NCBI RefSeq assembly: GCF_017876405.1
Contig: NZ_JAGINW010000001.1
Location: 4,849,203 to 4,913,202, forward strand
DNA: 64,000 nucleotides
Direction: 5' to 3'
DNA from: Kibdelosporangium banguiense
Lineage (GTDB): Bacteria; Actinomycetota; Actinomycetes; Mycobacteriales; Pseudonocardiaceae
The position numbers were made by a program, and so were the translations under genes. Under the pieces are notes generated by a model. It saw only the letters and a list, made by a program, of their open reading frames with translations. It made no database searches and had not been told where the DNA came from. Shown piece after piece: positions 53,288 to 64,000 of the stretch (positions are counted from its first letter, which is position 1; each line of letters opens with the position of its first letter).

Positions 53288-54529
53288 TCAGGCTGCCGAC
53301 ACTGTCCACTTCTGATTTGCCGCTCCGGTGCAGTCCCAGATCTGCAGTCTTGTGCCGTTCGCTGGATTGTTCCCGGTGACGTCCAGGCACTTGTTGGCTT
53401 GGATGTTCACGATGTCGTTCGCGCTACTTATAGCCCATTGCTGCGCGCCTGTTCCGTTGCAGTCATAGAGTTGTACGACGGTTCCGTTGGCTGTTCCGCC
53501 GCCGGCCGCGTCGAGGCACTTGCCCAAGGCCTGTAAGGCGTTGCCTGACCGGGACCATTGCTGGGCGCCGGTTCCGTTGCAGTCGTAGAGTTGGACTGCG
53601 GTTCCGTTGGCGGGGTTGGCTCCGGCGACGTCGACGCACTTTCCGGCCAGGCCGGTGATCGCGCCGCCACCTGATGTGTTGCTCACGCGGACGTAGTCGA
53701 CGACAAGGGTGTTCGGCATCGGTGTGCTGCTGTCCGGGTCGCCTGGCCAGTAGCCGCCGACTGCCAGGTTCAGGATCAGGTAGAACGGCCGGTTGTTGAA
53801 CACCCACTGGCGGCCGCCCAGATCAGCCGGGGTACGGCGCTGGTACACGTTTCCGTCGACCGACCACACCAGGGAGTCCGGCGACCAGTCCAAAGTGAAC
53901 GTGTGGAAGCCGTCGGCGAACCGTGGCCCGTTGTACGCCGCGCCGATGCCGCCCGAGCCCGAGTAGCCAGGGCCGTGGATGGTGCCGTGCACGGTGTTCG
54001 GTTCGAAGCCGACGTTCTCCATCACGTCGATCTCGCCGTTGTTGGGCCAGCCGCCGCCGGTCGTGCCCATCATCCAGAAGGCCGGCCACATGCCCTGGCC
54101 GTGCGACATCTTCAGCCGGGTCTCGAACCGGCCGTAGGTCTGGCTGAACTTGCCGGCGGTGTTCATCCGGGCGGAGGTGTACTCGCACCGGCCGTACCAG
54201 CAGTTGTAGTTGCCCGGGTTCTCCCGGCGGGCGGTGATGACCAGGTTGCCCTGACCGTCCATGGCGGCATTGCTGGTGCGGTTCGTGTAGTACTGCCGTT
54301 CGTGATTGTTGACGTTGTCGCCCTGTTCCAGGGTCCACTTGCTGCTGTCGACGGGACTGCCTGCCGGGCCGTTGAACTCGTCGGCGAAGGTGGTCGCGGC
54401 GATACTGACGTCAGGGGCGGCGGTCGCTTGCGTGTTCAACGCGGCGGTGGTCAGAGCCGAACCGAGCACGACGGCCACGGCTGCGGCTCGAGTCCGCCGT
54501 AACGCTGGACGGAAGGACATCGTTGTCAC
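53288..54529 (-). CDS. Secreted GH16 beta-glucanase with C-terminal ricin-type lectin domain
   Basis: 413 residues. Signal peptide to about residue 38. GH16 domain about 45-285 with the catalytic E-x-D-x-x-E in GEIDVMENVG, and MWPAFWMMG in the sugar-binding cleft. Ricin-B/CBM13 domain about 290-413. The catalytic sequence is of the laminarinase-like (beta-1,3-glucanase) type rather than agarase or lichenase. Upstream lie a LacI-type palindrome and a second dyad. It is well placed to release oligosaccharides for the importer and GH1 enzyme to the right. Confidence 0.9.
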   Translation of the reverse strand: MTTMSFRPALRRTRAAAVAVVLGSALTTAALNTQATAAPDVSIAATTFADEFNGPAGSPVDSSKWTLEQGDNVNNHERQYYTNRTSNAAMDGQGNLVITARRENPGNYNCWYGRCEYTSARMNTAGKFSQTYGRFETRLKMSHGQGMWPAFWMMGTTGGGWPNNGEIDVMENVGFEPNTVHGTIHGPGYSGSGGIGAAYNGPRFADGFHTFTLDWSPDSLVWSVDGNVYQRRTPADLGGRQWVFNNRPFYLILNLAVGGYWPGDPDSSTPMPNTLVVDYVRVSNTSGGGAITGLAGKCVDVAGANPANGTAVQLYDCNGTGAQQWSRSGNALQALGKCLDAAGGGTANGTVVQLYDCNGTGAQQWAISSANDIVNIQANKCLDVTGNNPANGTRLQIWDCTGAANQKWTVSAA

Positions 54530-54546
54530 CTCTCGTGCAGGGGTTG

Positions 54547-54560
54547 CGAGAGCGTTCTCA
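54547..54560. promoter_or_regulatory. LacI-type operator before the GH16 gene
   Basis: Read on the gene strand, TGAGAACGCTCTCG is a near-perfect 14-bp palindrome with the central CG typical of LacI-family sites such as CebR boxes. It is 18 bases upstream of the start codon. No LacI-family regulator is in the window. Confidence 0.55.
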
Positions 54561-54580
54561 CCGTTGGTGTGTTTGTTTTT

Positions 54581-54596
54581 TCAGTAGATTAACTAA
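54581..54596. promoter_or_regulatory. TCAGT-N6-ACTAA dyad, possible ROK operator
   Basis: An imperfect dyad in an AT-rich patch 52 bases upstream of the GH16 start. TTAGT...ACTAA is the core of XylR-type ROK operators, and two ROK regulators lie next to it. It could equally be part of a promoter. Confidence 0.35.
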
Positions 54597-54688
54597 GTGG
54601 GAAGGTGGGAACGTCTGCAGTATGCATGGTCTAGACCAGGGCGGCAACACCCGGTCGACCCCGGGTGACCGTGTATGGGGCGTGCCTG

Positions 54689-55912
54689 TTACGCGGCGGC
54701 CGTGTTCTCCCGGGGATCCGCGCCCTCATCGAGCAGTGCCGCGACTGGCAGGGTGGCGGCACCGACTGCGACCGCGTCCGGGCCCAGCTGGCACAGCTCG
54801 ATCGACGCCACGGCATACGGGTGGCGGAGCGCATGTGCCTGTGCGACTTGACGAACCCGCGGCAGCAGGCGTCCGCCGATCGACAGCCCGGCCCAGCCGC
54901 CGAGCACGATCCGTTCCGGATTGAACAGGTTGATCAGGTTCGCGATCCCCGCACCGAGGTAGCCCGCGGTCTCCTCAAGCACGCGTGCGGCGGTCTTGGA
55001 CCGGACCGCGGCGGCCACAAGTGCGTCCAATTGGGACTGTTCGTCTGTACCTGAAATCTCCCGGCCGCCACGAGCTTTCCGGTACCGGTCGAGGATTCCC
55101 TCGGCGCCGACGTACGCTTCAAGGCAGCCGCGGGAACCGCACCTGCATTCGCGGCCGTCGTAGACGATCGTGGTGTGGCCCCATTCGCCCGCGCTGCTGG
55201 TCGATCCGCGATAGGTCGTGCCATCGGTGATCACCGCGGCACCGACCCCTGAGCCGATCAGTGCGATCACCGCGTGCTTGGCGCCCCGGCCCGCGCCGAA
55301 CCACATCTCGGCCTGGCCCTGGGTCTTCGCGCCGTTGTCGAAGAACAACGGCAGCGTGATCCCGCTGGCGCGCAACAGTTGCTCCAGCGCCACGCCTTCC
55401 CAGCCGATCGTCTGCGCGTGCACCACCACCGGTTTGTTCTGCTCGACCGTGCCCGGCACGCCTACACCGATGCCGAGCAATGACCGCTCGTCGATGCCCG
55501 AGTTGTCGATCACCTCGGTCACGCCGGCCACGATCTGCTTGACGACCTCGGCCGGATCGGGCCGGGTGGACGTCATCGGGTGTTCGGTCGCGGCGAGCCG
55601 GTTCATCGCCAGGTCGAACAGCTCGACCTTGACCCCGGTTTCGCCGAAGTCGATACCGATCACGTGGCCGTACGCCGGATCGACGCGCAGCAGCACCCGC
55701 GGGCGGCCGCCGTCCGACTCGACCAGGCCGGCCTCGATGATCAGCCGTTCCTCGACCAGCTCGCCGGTGACATTGCTGACCGTGGCCGCGCTCAGACCAG
55801 TCAGCTGGCTGAGCTCGTGGCGGCTGAGCGGGCCGTCGAAGAACAACTTCGACAGCAGTGTCGAGCGGTTGTGGCGGCGCAGGTCCCGGACCGTGGTGCG
55901 CTTCGGAGCCAT
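54689..55912 (-). CDS. ROK-family transcriptional regulator 1
   Basis: 407 residues from ATG 55912. N-terminal winged helix (SRHELSQLTGLSAATVSNV) and a ROK sugar-kinase-like domain with the phosphate loop GIDFGETGVKVELFD and the zinc/ROK motif CRCGSRGCLEAY. In this family the effector is a sugar and the kinase function is usually lost. It is divergent from ROK 2 across 110 bases and convergent with no gene towards GH16; it probably controls the GH16 or importer genes. Confidence 0.88.
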   Translation of the reverse strand: MAPKRTTVRDLRRHNRSTLLSKLFFDGPLSRHELSQLTGLSAATVSNVTGELVEERLIIEAGLVESDGGRPRVLLRVDPAYGHVIGIDFGETGVKVELFDLAMNRLAATEHPMTSTRPDPAEVVKQIVAGVTEVIDNSGIDERSLLGIGVGVPGTVEQNKPVVVHAQTIGWEGVALEQLLRASGITLPLFFDNGAKTQGQAEMWFGAGRGAKHAVIALIGSGVGAAVITDGTTYRGSTSSAGEWGHTTIVYDGRECRCGSRGCLEAYVGAEGILDRYRKARGGREISGTDEQSQLDALVAAAVRSKTAARVLEETAGYLGAGIANLINLFNPERIVLGGWAGLSIGGRLLPRVRQVAQAHALRHPYAVASIELCQLGPDAVAVGAATLPVAALLDEGADPRENTAAA

Positions 55913-55971
55913 GGCTACCCTTTCTCGGCTGTACCCCCACAGCATGCCTCACCAGGCTAAACACCGGCCAT

Positions 55972-55990
55972 AAATTAATTTTTCAAATAA
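55972..55990. promoter_or_regulatory. AT-rich palindrome between divergent ROK genes
   Basis: AAATTAATTT is an exact 10-bp palindrome; with the following CAAATAA it resembles ROK-type (NagC/Mlc) sites of the form TTATTT...AAATAA. In a window of very high GC such an AT-rich element in the ROK-ROK spacer suggests an operator. Confidence 0.4.
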
Positions 55991-56022
55991 CGCCACCGGC
56001 TCGGCGTGGCACAATCCACCAC

Positions 56023-57195
56023 GTGCTCCGGTCCATCCAGCAGACAACCCGTGACCTGCGCCGACACAACAGGTCCGCGCTGCTCTCGCGGCTCTACCTC
56101 GACGGACCGGGCAGCCGGCTGGAGCTCGTGCGGGCCTCCGGGCTCAGCTCGGCCACGGTGAGCAACGTCATCTCGGACCTGATCAACGACGGAATGGTCA
56201 CCGAGGCCGGATCGGTCGACTCCGACGGCGGACGGCCGCGGACGCTGCTACAGGTCCGTTCGGACTACGGGTATGTGGTCGGTGTGGACATCGGCGAGAC
56301 GCACGTCGAAGTCGGCCTCTTCGACTGCACGCTGAACACCGTTGGCACGGCGACATATCCGATTGCCGACACCAAACTGGATCCCGGCCGGATCGCCCAG
56401 CTGGTGATCAAAGGGATAACGGCTGTCACAGTGGACATCGACCCGGAGAGCCTGCTCGGTGTGGGCGTCGGCGTACCGGGGGCGGTGTTGTCGGACGGAT
56501 TGGTACACGCGCCGACCTTGCAATGGTCCGGTGTCCCGCTCGCGTCGATGCTTACCTCGTCGGTCGATGTGCCGCTGTACGTCGACAACTGCGCCCGCAC
56601 CCTCGGCCAAGCCGAAATGTGGCGTGGTGCGGGCCGGAACGCCGGTCGCGCGGTTGTAGCCCTCCTGGGAGTCGGCGTTGGAGCAGCCGTGGCCACCGGT
56701 TCGGATTCATATCGCAGCGCCACAAGCACCACCTGCGAGTGGGGCCACACCGTGATCCAGGTTGGCGGCGCGCCCTGCCGCTGCGGATCTCATGGCTGCC
56801 TTGAGGCCTACATCGGCGCCGAGTCCATCCTGAAGCGCTACGGAAAGCCTTTCACCGCAACCGATACCGAGTCCAAAATGGCCGAACTGGTAGCTGCCAC
56901 CGACCAGGCGGCCCGCGACGCGATCGCGGAAACCGTCGAATACCTCGGAATCGGCATCGCCAACCTGGTCAACATGCTCAACCCGGATCGAGTCGTGTTG
57001 TCCGGCTGGGTCAGCGCGGTGCTCGGCCCAGCGATCCTGCCCGCCGTCCGCGACGCGGTGAAACGCCACACCCTGCCCTACCTCTTCGCCGAAACCGGGA
57101 TCGAACTAGGCCAGCTCGGCAACGCCGAAGTAGCCCTCGGCGCCGCGACATTGCCCGTCCTGCAACTGCTCGCCACCGGCGCCCGCCCGGCCTGA
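56023..57195 (+). CDS. ROK-family transcriptional regulator 2
   Basis: 390 residues from GTG 56023. HTH (LELVRASGLSSATVSNVISDL), GVDIGETHVEVGLFD loop and CRCGSHGCLEAY motif align throughout with ROK 1, so the two are divergent paralogues. No Shine-Dalgarno is seen; CACAAT 8 bases before the start could be a -10 box, hinting at a leaderless message. It lies upstream of the Opp-type importer and is the closest candidate for its control. Confidence 0.85.
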   Translation: MLRSIQQTTRDLRRHNRSALLSRLYLDGPGSRLELVRASGLSSATVSNVISDLINDGMVTEAGSVDSDGGRPRTLLQVRSDYGYVVGVDIGETHVEVGLFDCTLNTVGTATYPIADTKLDPGRIAQLVIKGITAVTVDIDPESLLGVGVGVPGAVLSDGLVHAPTLQWSGVPLASMLTSSVDVPLYVDNCARTLGQAEMWRGAGRNAGRAVVALLGVGVGAAVATGSDSYRSATSTTCEWGHTVIQVGGAPCRCGSHGCLEAYIGAESILKRYGKPFTATDTESKMAELVAATDQAARDAIAETVEYLGIGIANLVNMLNPDRVVLSGWVSAVLGPAILPAVRDAVKRHTLPYLFAETGIELGQLGNAEVALGAATLPVLQLLATGARPA

Positions 57196-57719
57196 TCGGG
57201 CCGGAGGCCGGTTTTCGGGTGGGCTGGTGATCTTGGTAGGGGTGGACACGTCGAAGTCATAGGACGGGACCAGTTCGGCGCCATCGGCCTGAGCGGTCTG
57301 TCCACAGTGGGCCTTGCCGGGCGACTTCGTTGGCGTGTTGTTGCCACGGTTGTTCCGGTATCGGCCGTATGACGGAGTTTCGCCTGATCACGTACGTCGG
57401 CCTGGGCAGTTGTGGCGCCGGGTCCGGTGGCTTCGGCGCGGCGGCGCGGGGGAACCGACCTGGTCACCGGCTTGGCTGGACAGGTGTTACTTTACGTCTT
57501 AAATTTAGGGGAATTTCGTGACCTGTTCGTTATTGACGTGACCTCGGGCACGAGGTTGACTCGGCCCATTGGCCGGATCGCGACCGGCCCCCGTGAGAGC
57601 GTGTCCATGGAGGCCACGCAGGTGTTCCCGGCGCCAGTGAGCGCCGGGTCCCGCTCGGTGCTCGCGTCAGTCTGTCCTGCCTCAGAATCCCACGACCGCA
57701 CCAGACCGTGAAGGAGGAT
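57196..57719. other. Noncoding region upstream of the sugar/peptide importer
   Basis: About 520 bases with no credible gene. It contains GGCCGG repeats just after ROK 2 (weak terminator) and an AT-rich patch (57490-57516) with AAATT-N6-AATTT at 57501-57516. TTGACG-like boxes follow at 57533, and AAGGAGG lies just before the binding-protein gene. The AT-rich dyad is a possible ROK site and the region should hold the importer promoter. Confidence 0.45.
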
Positions 57720-57721
57720 CC

Positions 57722-59391
57722 ATGCGAGCCAAGCGCACCGCTGCCTTAGCTCTCGCTGGCATCCTGTCGATGGCCAGCCTCGTCGCCTGCAGTAGCAGCA
57801 ACCCCGGGGCCGCCAACACCAAGAGCGCGTCCAACGGAGTGCTGAACGTCGGCATGCCCAACGGCCCGCAGACGGAGAACAACAACCCGTTCCTGAACAC
57901 CTCGGCGTCTCGTTCACTGGGATATGCCCGCGTGATCTACGAGCCCCTTGTGATGTACAACGAGGTCAAGGCCGGCGACAACACCGCGCCATGGCTGGCC
58001 GCCAAGTGGGAGTGGTCGGACAACTACCGCAAGATCGTGTTCACCATCCGGGACAACGTCAAGTGGTCCGACGGCAAGGCGTTGACCGCTGACGACGTCG
58101 CGTACACGTTCCAGCTGCTGCGTGACAACCCGGGCCTGAACACCGACAGTGTGAAGTACAAGGACATCGCCGCGTCCGGCAACCAAGTGACGCTGGGCTT
58201 CGAGGCCTCGCAGTTCGTCAACCAGAAGAAGATCCTCGAGCAGTTCGTCGTGCCCAAGCATCAGTGGTCGACTTTCAGCGCACCGACCACCGAGACGGTG
58301 AAGAACCCGATCGGCAGCGGCCCGTTCACGTTGAAGACGTTCACGCCGCAGACCGTGACCCTGACCGCGCGCGAAGGTTACTGGCAGGACGCTCCCGCGA
58401 TCAAGGAGATGCGCTACACCTCCTACACCGACAACCAGGCGCAGACCACGGCTCTGGCCACCGGCGCGGCCGAGTGGAGTTTCGTGTTCATCCCGAACTA
58501 CCAGGCGGTCTACACCAGCAAGGACCCGCAGCACTACAAGCTTTGGTTCCCGCCGGTACTGGGCATCCACGGCCTGTGGTTCAACACCAAGGTCGCGCCG
58601 TGGGACAACAAGTTCCTGCGCCGCGCGGTGAACATGGTGGTCAACCGGGACGACATCTTCCTGCAGGGCGAGGCGGGGTACTTCTACCCCAAGGTGGACA
58701 ACATCACCGGTATCCCGACCCCGGCAGGCGAGCCGTTCATCGCGCCGGAGTACAAGGACAAGAAGGCCACAATGGATGTGGCTGGGGCCAAGCAGCTGCT
58801 GACCGGCAACGGCTTCACCTACGCCGGGAACGTGCTCAACGACCCGACGGGCAAGCCTGTCAAGATCACCCTCACGGTGCCGTCCGGCTGGTCGGACTAC
58901 GTCACCGACCTTGAGATCATCAAGGACAACCTCAAGGACATCGGTATCGAGGCCACTGTGGACAAGGCCAACCAGGACGCCTGGGCGAAGGCGCTGGACA
59001 CCGGTGACTTCCAGGGCGCGCTGCACTGGACGAACAACGGCAACACCCCGTACGACATCTATCAGTCCATCATGGACGGCGCGTTGTTCAAGCCGGTCGG
59101 TACAGGCGGTATCAACGGCAACTTCGGCCGGTACGAGAACCCGGCAGCCACGGCGGCGCTGAGCGAGTACGCCAACGCCCCGGACGACGCCGCGCGCACC
59201 AAGGCCATGAACGAGCTCCAGAAGATCTTCGTGGAGGACATGCCCGCGGTGATCACCTCGGCGGCCAACGCGGGCGGCGAGTACAGCACGAAGAACTGGA
59301 CTGGCTGGCCGGACGGACAGAACCAGTATGCTCCCGCGCAGCCGACGCTGGAGAACGCGCTGGACATCGTCATGCGGCTCAAGCCGGCCTC

Positions 59392-59395
<4 letters not shown>
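57722..59395 (+). CDS. Extracellular solute-binding lipoprotein, SBP_bac_5 family
   Basis: 557 residues. Lipoprotein signal with lipobox SLVAC (Cys about 23). The family 5 domain includes LTADDVAYTFQLLRDN and NPIGSGPFTLKTFTPQTVTL. Proteins of this family bind peptides, nickel or, in Thermotoga and some actinobacteria, beta-glucan oligosaccharides. The GH1 gene at the end of the operon and the secreted GH16 nearby favour a cello- or laminari-oligosaccharide ligand. ATGA overlap with the next gene. Confidence 0.87.
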
Positions 59396-60434
<1,039 letters not shown>

Positions 60435-60438
<4 letters not shown>

Positions 60439-61415
60439 GCTATCTCCTTAGGCGCGTCGCGTTCTACGTCTTCACGGCGTGGGCCGCGATCACGCTGAAT
60501 TTTTTCATTCCCAGGATGATCCCGGGTGACCCGGTCCAGTCGCTGATCACCAAGGCGCGTGGCCAGATGACCTCGGATGCGATCGCCTCGCTGTACGTGT
60601 TGTTCGGGCTGGATCCCAAGGAAAGCGTGTTCTCGCAGTACTTCAAGTACTGGGGTCAGCTGTTGCGCGGCGACCTCGGGCTGTCGTTCACGTTCTTCCC
60701 CAGCCAGGTCAGCGAGGTGATCGGCCAGGCGCTGCCGTGGACGCTCGCGTTGGTCGGCATCACCACCGTGATCGGCTTCGTGATCGGTACCGCGCTGGGC
60801 ACGCTGGCCGGGTGGCGGCGTGGCTCGTGGATCGATGCCCTGATCCCGGTGACGACATTCCTGTCGTCCATCCCGTACTTCTGGCTCGGCCTGATCGCGA
60901 TCGCGCTGCTGACCGGCCCGGACAGCTTCTTCCCAGCGGGCAACGGTTACGACACGGGCCTGGTGCCGAACTGGGACTGGGAGTTCATCGGCAGTGCGGT
61001 CCAGCACGGCCTGCTGCCGGCGATCACCATCCTGATCTCGTCGATGGCCGGCTGGATCCTGAGTATGCGCAACATGATGGTCACGGTCGCGGCCGAGGAC
61101 TACGTCACGGTCGCACACGCCAAAGGCCTGCCTGAGCGGCGGGTCATGGTCGGTTACGCCGCTCGTAACGCGTTGCTGCCCAATGTCTCCGGGTTCGCGC
61201 TGTCGCTTGGCTTCATCGTCGGCGGCACGCTGCTCGTGGAGATCGTGTTCTCCTACCCGGGCCTCGGCTTCCTGCTGTACCAGGGGGTCGGCTCGAAGGA
61301 CTACCCGTTGCTGCAGGGCATCTTCCTGATCATCACGTTGTCCGTGCTGCTGGCCAACTTCGTCGCGGATCTGGCCTACATGCTGCTCGACCCGCGTACC
61401 CGAAGGGAGGGCTGA
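60435..61415 (+). CDS. Opp/Dpp-family ABC importer permease 1 (DppB-like)
   Basis: 326 residues with six hydrophobic segments and the EAA-type coupling loop AEDYVTVAHAKGLPERRVMV. The N-terminus MSYLLRRVAFYVFTAW and IPGDP are typical of DppB/OppB. The start is ATG 60435 in an ATGA overlap with the ATPase stop. Confidence 0.9.
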
Positions 61416-61418
61416 CCG

Positions 61419-62398
61419 ATGGCCACACCCACCATTGTGGACGCGACGCCGGCCGCGGCGGTGAAGGTCAAGCGGCAACGGCTGCGGTTCGTCGCCAACC
61501 CGAAGGCGGCGGTCGGGCTGACGATGATGGGGATCTTCATCCTGCTGGCGATCATCGGGCCGTGGATCTCGCCGTATGATCCGTCCGCGCGCTCCAACGC
61601 GCTCGTCGAAGGACCCTCCGCAGAGCACTGGCTGGGCACGACCCACCTGGGCCAGGACATCTTCAGCCAGCTGTTGTCGGGTACTCGCAGCGTGATTCTG
61701 GTCGGACTGCTCGCCGGTGTGATCGCGACAATTCTATCGCTGCTGATCGGCGTCACGTCGGGCTATCTGTCCGGCACCGCGGCCGAGGGCCTGTCGGCAC
61801 TGTCCAATGTGTTCCTGGTGATCCCGGCACTGCCGTTGATCATTATCATCACGTCGATCCTGCCGAAGACGACCGACGTCACCATCGCCCTGGTGATCGG
61901 CCTGACTTCCTGGGCATGGGGTGCACGAGTGCTCAGAGCTCAGACGCTTTCGTTGCGGCGCCGGGACTACGTCGAGGCGGCGCGAGCCACAGGCGAGTCC
62001 ACCTGGCGGATCATCATCTTCGAGATCATGCCCAACCTGACCGCGGTGATCGCGTCGAACTTCATCGGCACGGTCATCTTCGCGGTCACCTCCGAGATCA
62101 CGCTCGCGTTCATCGGTGTGAACACCAGCGGTGACAACTGGAACTGGGGCACGATCCTGTTCTGGGCGCAAAGCCAGCAAGCGCTCGCCCAAGGCGCGTG
62201 GTGGTGGTTCGTGCCCGCCGGTCTGGCCATCGCCTTGCTGGGCACGGCGCTGGCGTTGCTGAACTTCGGTATCGACGAGTTCGTCAGCCCGCGGCTGCGC
62301 GGCAATGGCAAGTCGAAGGTCAAGACAGTCGACGGCGACACCGTGCGGATGCGTGTCGGATTCACCCCGGTGCTCGGTTTTGGGCGGAAGGACGAGCC

Positions 62399-62402
<4 letters not shown>
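61419..62402 (+). CDS. Opp/Dpp-family ABC importer permease 2 (DppC-like)
   Basis: 327 residues. N-terminal cytoplasmic stretch, first helix AAVGLTMMGIFILLAIIGPW, then the DppC hallmark HWLGTTHLGQDIFSQLL and EAA loop RRDYVEAARATGESTWRI. Starts 3 bases after permease 1 and overlaps the second ATPase (ATGA). Confidence 0.9.
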
Positions 62403-63397
<995 letters not shown>

Positions 63398-63419
63398 AAC
63401 GGTTCTGACTAGGAGACTT

Positions 63420-64000
63420 ATGGAGACAACTGTGCCAGCCGTCGGAACCCATTCCGGGGCGGCCGAACGGGCTGATCCGATCGACACGCTGCCGTCCTCA
63501 TTCCGGTGGGGTGTGGCGACTTCGGCCTACCAGATCGAAGGCGCGTACGACGAGGACGGGCGAACACCATCGATCTGGGACACCTACTGCCGGACACCGG
63601 GCATGGTGCACGAGGGCGAGAACGGAGATGTGGCCTGCGACCACTATCACCGGATGCCCGAGGACGTCGAAATGATCCGTTCGCTCGGCGTCGACACGTA
63701 TCGGTTCTCGGTGGCCTGGCCGCGGGTTCAGCCAGGTGGCCGCGGGCCGGTCAACCACACGGGTTTGGCGTTCTACGACCGGCTGGTGGACCAGCTGCTG
63801 GGCAAGGGGATCGATCCGTGGGTCACCCTGTACCACTGGGATCTGCCACAGGAGCTGGAGGACGAAGGCGGCTGGCCGGTGCGGGACACCGCGTACCGGT
63901 TCGCCGACTACGCGATGCTGGTGTTCGATCAGCTCTCCGACCGCGTGCAGACGTGGACCACGCTGAACGAGCCCTGGTGTTCGGCCATGCTCGGCTACGC
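63420..64000 (+). CDS. GH1 beta-glucosidase, 3' end outside window
   Basis: The first ~193 codons of a family 1 glycoside hydrolase: FRWGVATSAYQIEGAYDEDG at the N-terminus, TYRFSVAWPRV, the YHWDLPQELEDEGGW stretch and the acid/base glutamate in TTLNEPW. The nucleophile motif lies beyond the window. Cytoplasmic, no signal. It follows the importer ATPase by 22 bases with GGAG before ATG 63420, so imported beta-linked oligosaccharides would be split to glucose inside the cell. Confidence 0.92.
   Translation, partial: METTVPAVGTHSGAAERADPIDTLPSSFRWGVATSAYQIEGAYDEDGRTPSIWDTYCRTPGMVHEGENGDVACDHYHRMPEDVEMIRSLGVDTYRFSVAWPRVQPGGRGPVNHTGLAFYDRLVDQLLGKGIDPWVTLYHWDLPQELEDEGGWPVRDTAYRFADYAMLVFDQLSDRVQTWTTLNEPWCSAMLGY

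Noticed and set aside
57585..57605. Second LacI-type box before the importer (TGAGAGCGTGTCCA)
   Set aside because: Only one half-site fits; the other arm is not complementary.
57314..57711. Short plus-strand frames before the binding-protein gene
   Set aside because: No ribosome sites, no motifs, overlapping alternative frames; better seen as promoter region.

Overview
The window is high-GC actinobacterial DNA. Start codons are often GTG or TTG, ATGA/TGATG stop-start overlaps are common, and intact mce4, cholesterol-catabolic and SapB-type lanthipeptide genes are present. This fits a Pseudonocardiaceae-like soil actinomycete (Amycolatopsis/Kibdelosporangium type). The genus cannot be fixed from the sequence alone.

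Region 1 (1-32362) is a steroid/cholesterol catabolic island. On the minus strand at the left edge, echA20-ipdA-ipdB-ipdC encode opening of the last two steroid rings. Two SDRs and fadA6 lie beside them. cyp125 (side-chain C26 oxidation) faces fadA6 across a promoter with two KstR-type operators. Next come an Ltp3/Ltp4/DUF35 set, echA19 divergent from fadD19, a nitronate-monooxygenase-like flavoprotein, two tandem membrane proteins and the heteromeric acyl-CoA dehydrogenase pair chsE4-chsE5. A 13.8-kb single-direction operon (18591-32362) then runs adh, SDR, aldehyde dehydrogenase, hsd4A-like SDR, yrbE4A, yrbE4B, mce4A-F and two Mce-associated genes. It couples sterol import to side-chain oxidation enzymes. 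KstR-type boxes (TnnAACnnGTTnnA) precede fadA6/cyp125, fadD19/echA19, chsE4 and the adh-mce4 operon. A KstR2-like box lies between echA20 and the first SDR. No kstR, kstR2 or mceG gene is in the window.

Region 2 (32357-39694) is a protocatechuate/4-hydroxybenzoate module. pcaI-pcaJ-pcaB-pcaR run on the minus strand and pobA-pcaH-pcaG on the plus strand. There are two IclR regulators, paired TTCG-N5-CGAA operators before pcaI, and two unexplained small ORFs between the arms. The lactone decarboxylation/hydrolysis and thiolase steps (pcaC/D/L, pcaF) are absent from the window.

Region 3 (39695-44281) is mixed: a noncoding spacer with DnaA-box-like 9-mers, two related lipoproteins, a frameshifted Tat-exported FAD oxidase, an OsmC/MarR-type pair, a VOC protein and a remnant of an FtsX-type permease.

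Region 4 (44282-51120) is a complete class III (SapB/AmfS-type) lanthipeptide locus: synthetase, 50-residue precursor with two S-x2-S-x3-C motifs, two ABC exporters and a RamR-like atypical response regulator.

Region 5 (51263-64000) holds a tyrosine phosphatase and then a polysaccharide-use locus. It has a secreted GH19 chitinase and a GH16 beta-glucanase with nearly identical ricin-type lectin domains, two divergent ROK regulators, a five-gene Opp/Dpp-family ABC importer and a GH1 beta-glucosidase cut by the window edge. The content resembles the laminarin locus of Thermotoga, so beta-1,3-glucan oligosaccharide uptake is the favoured reading.
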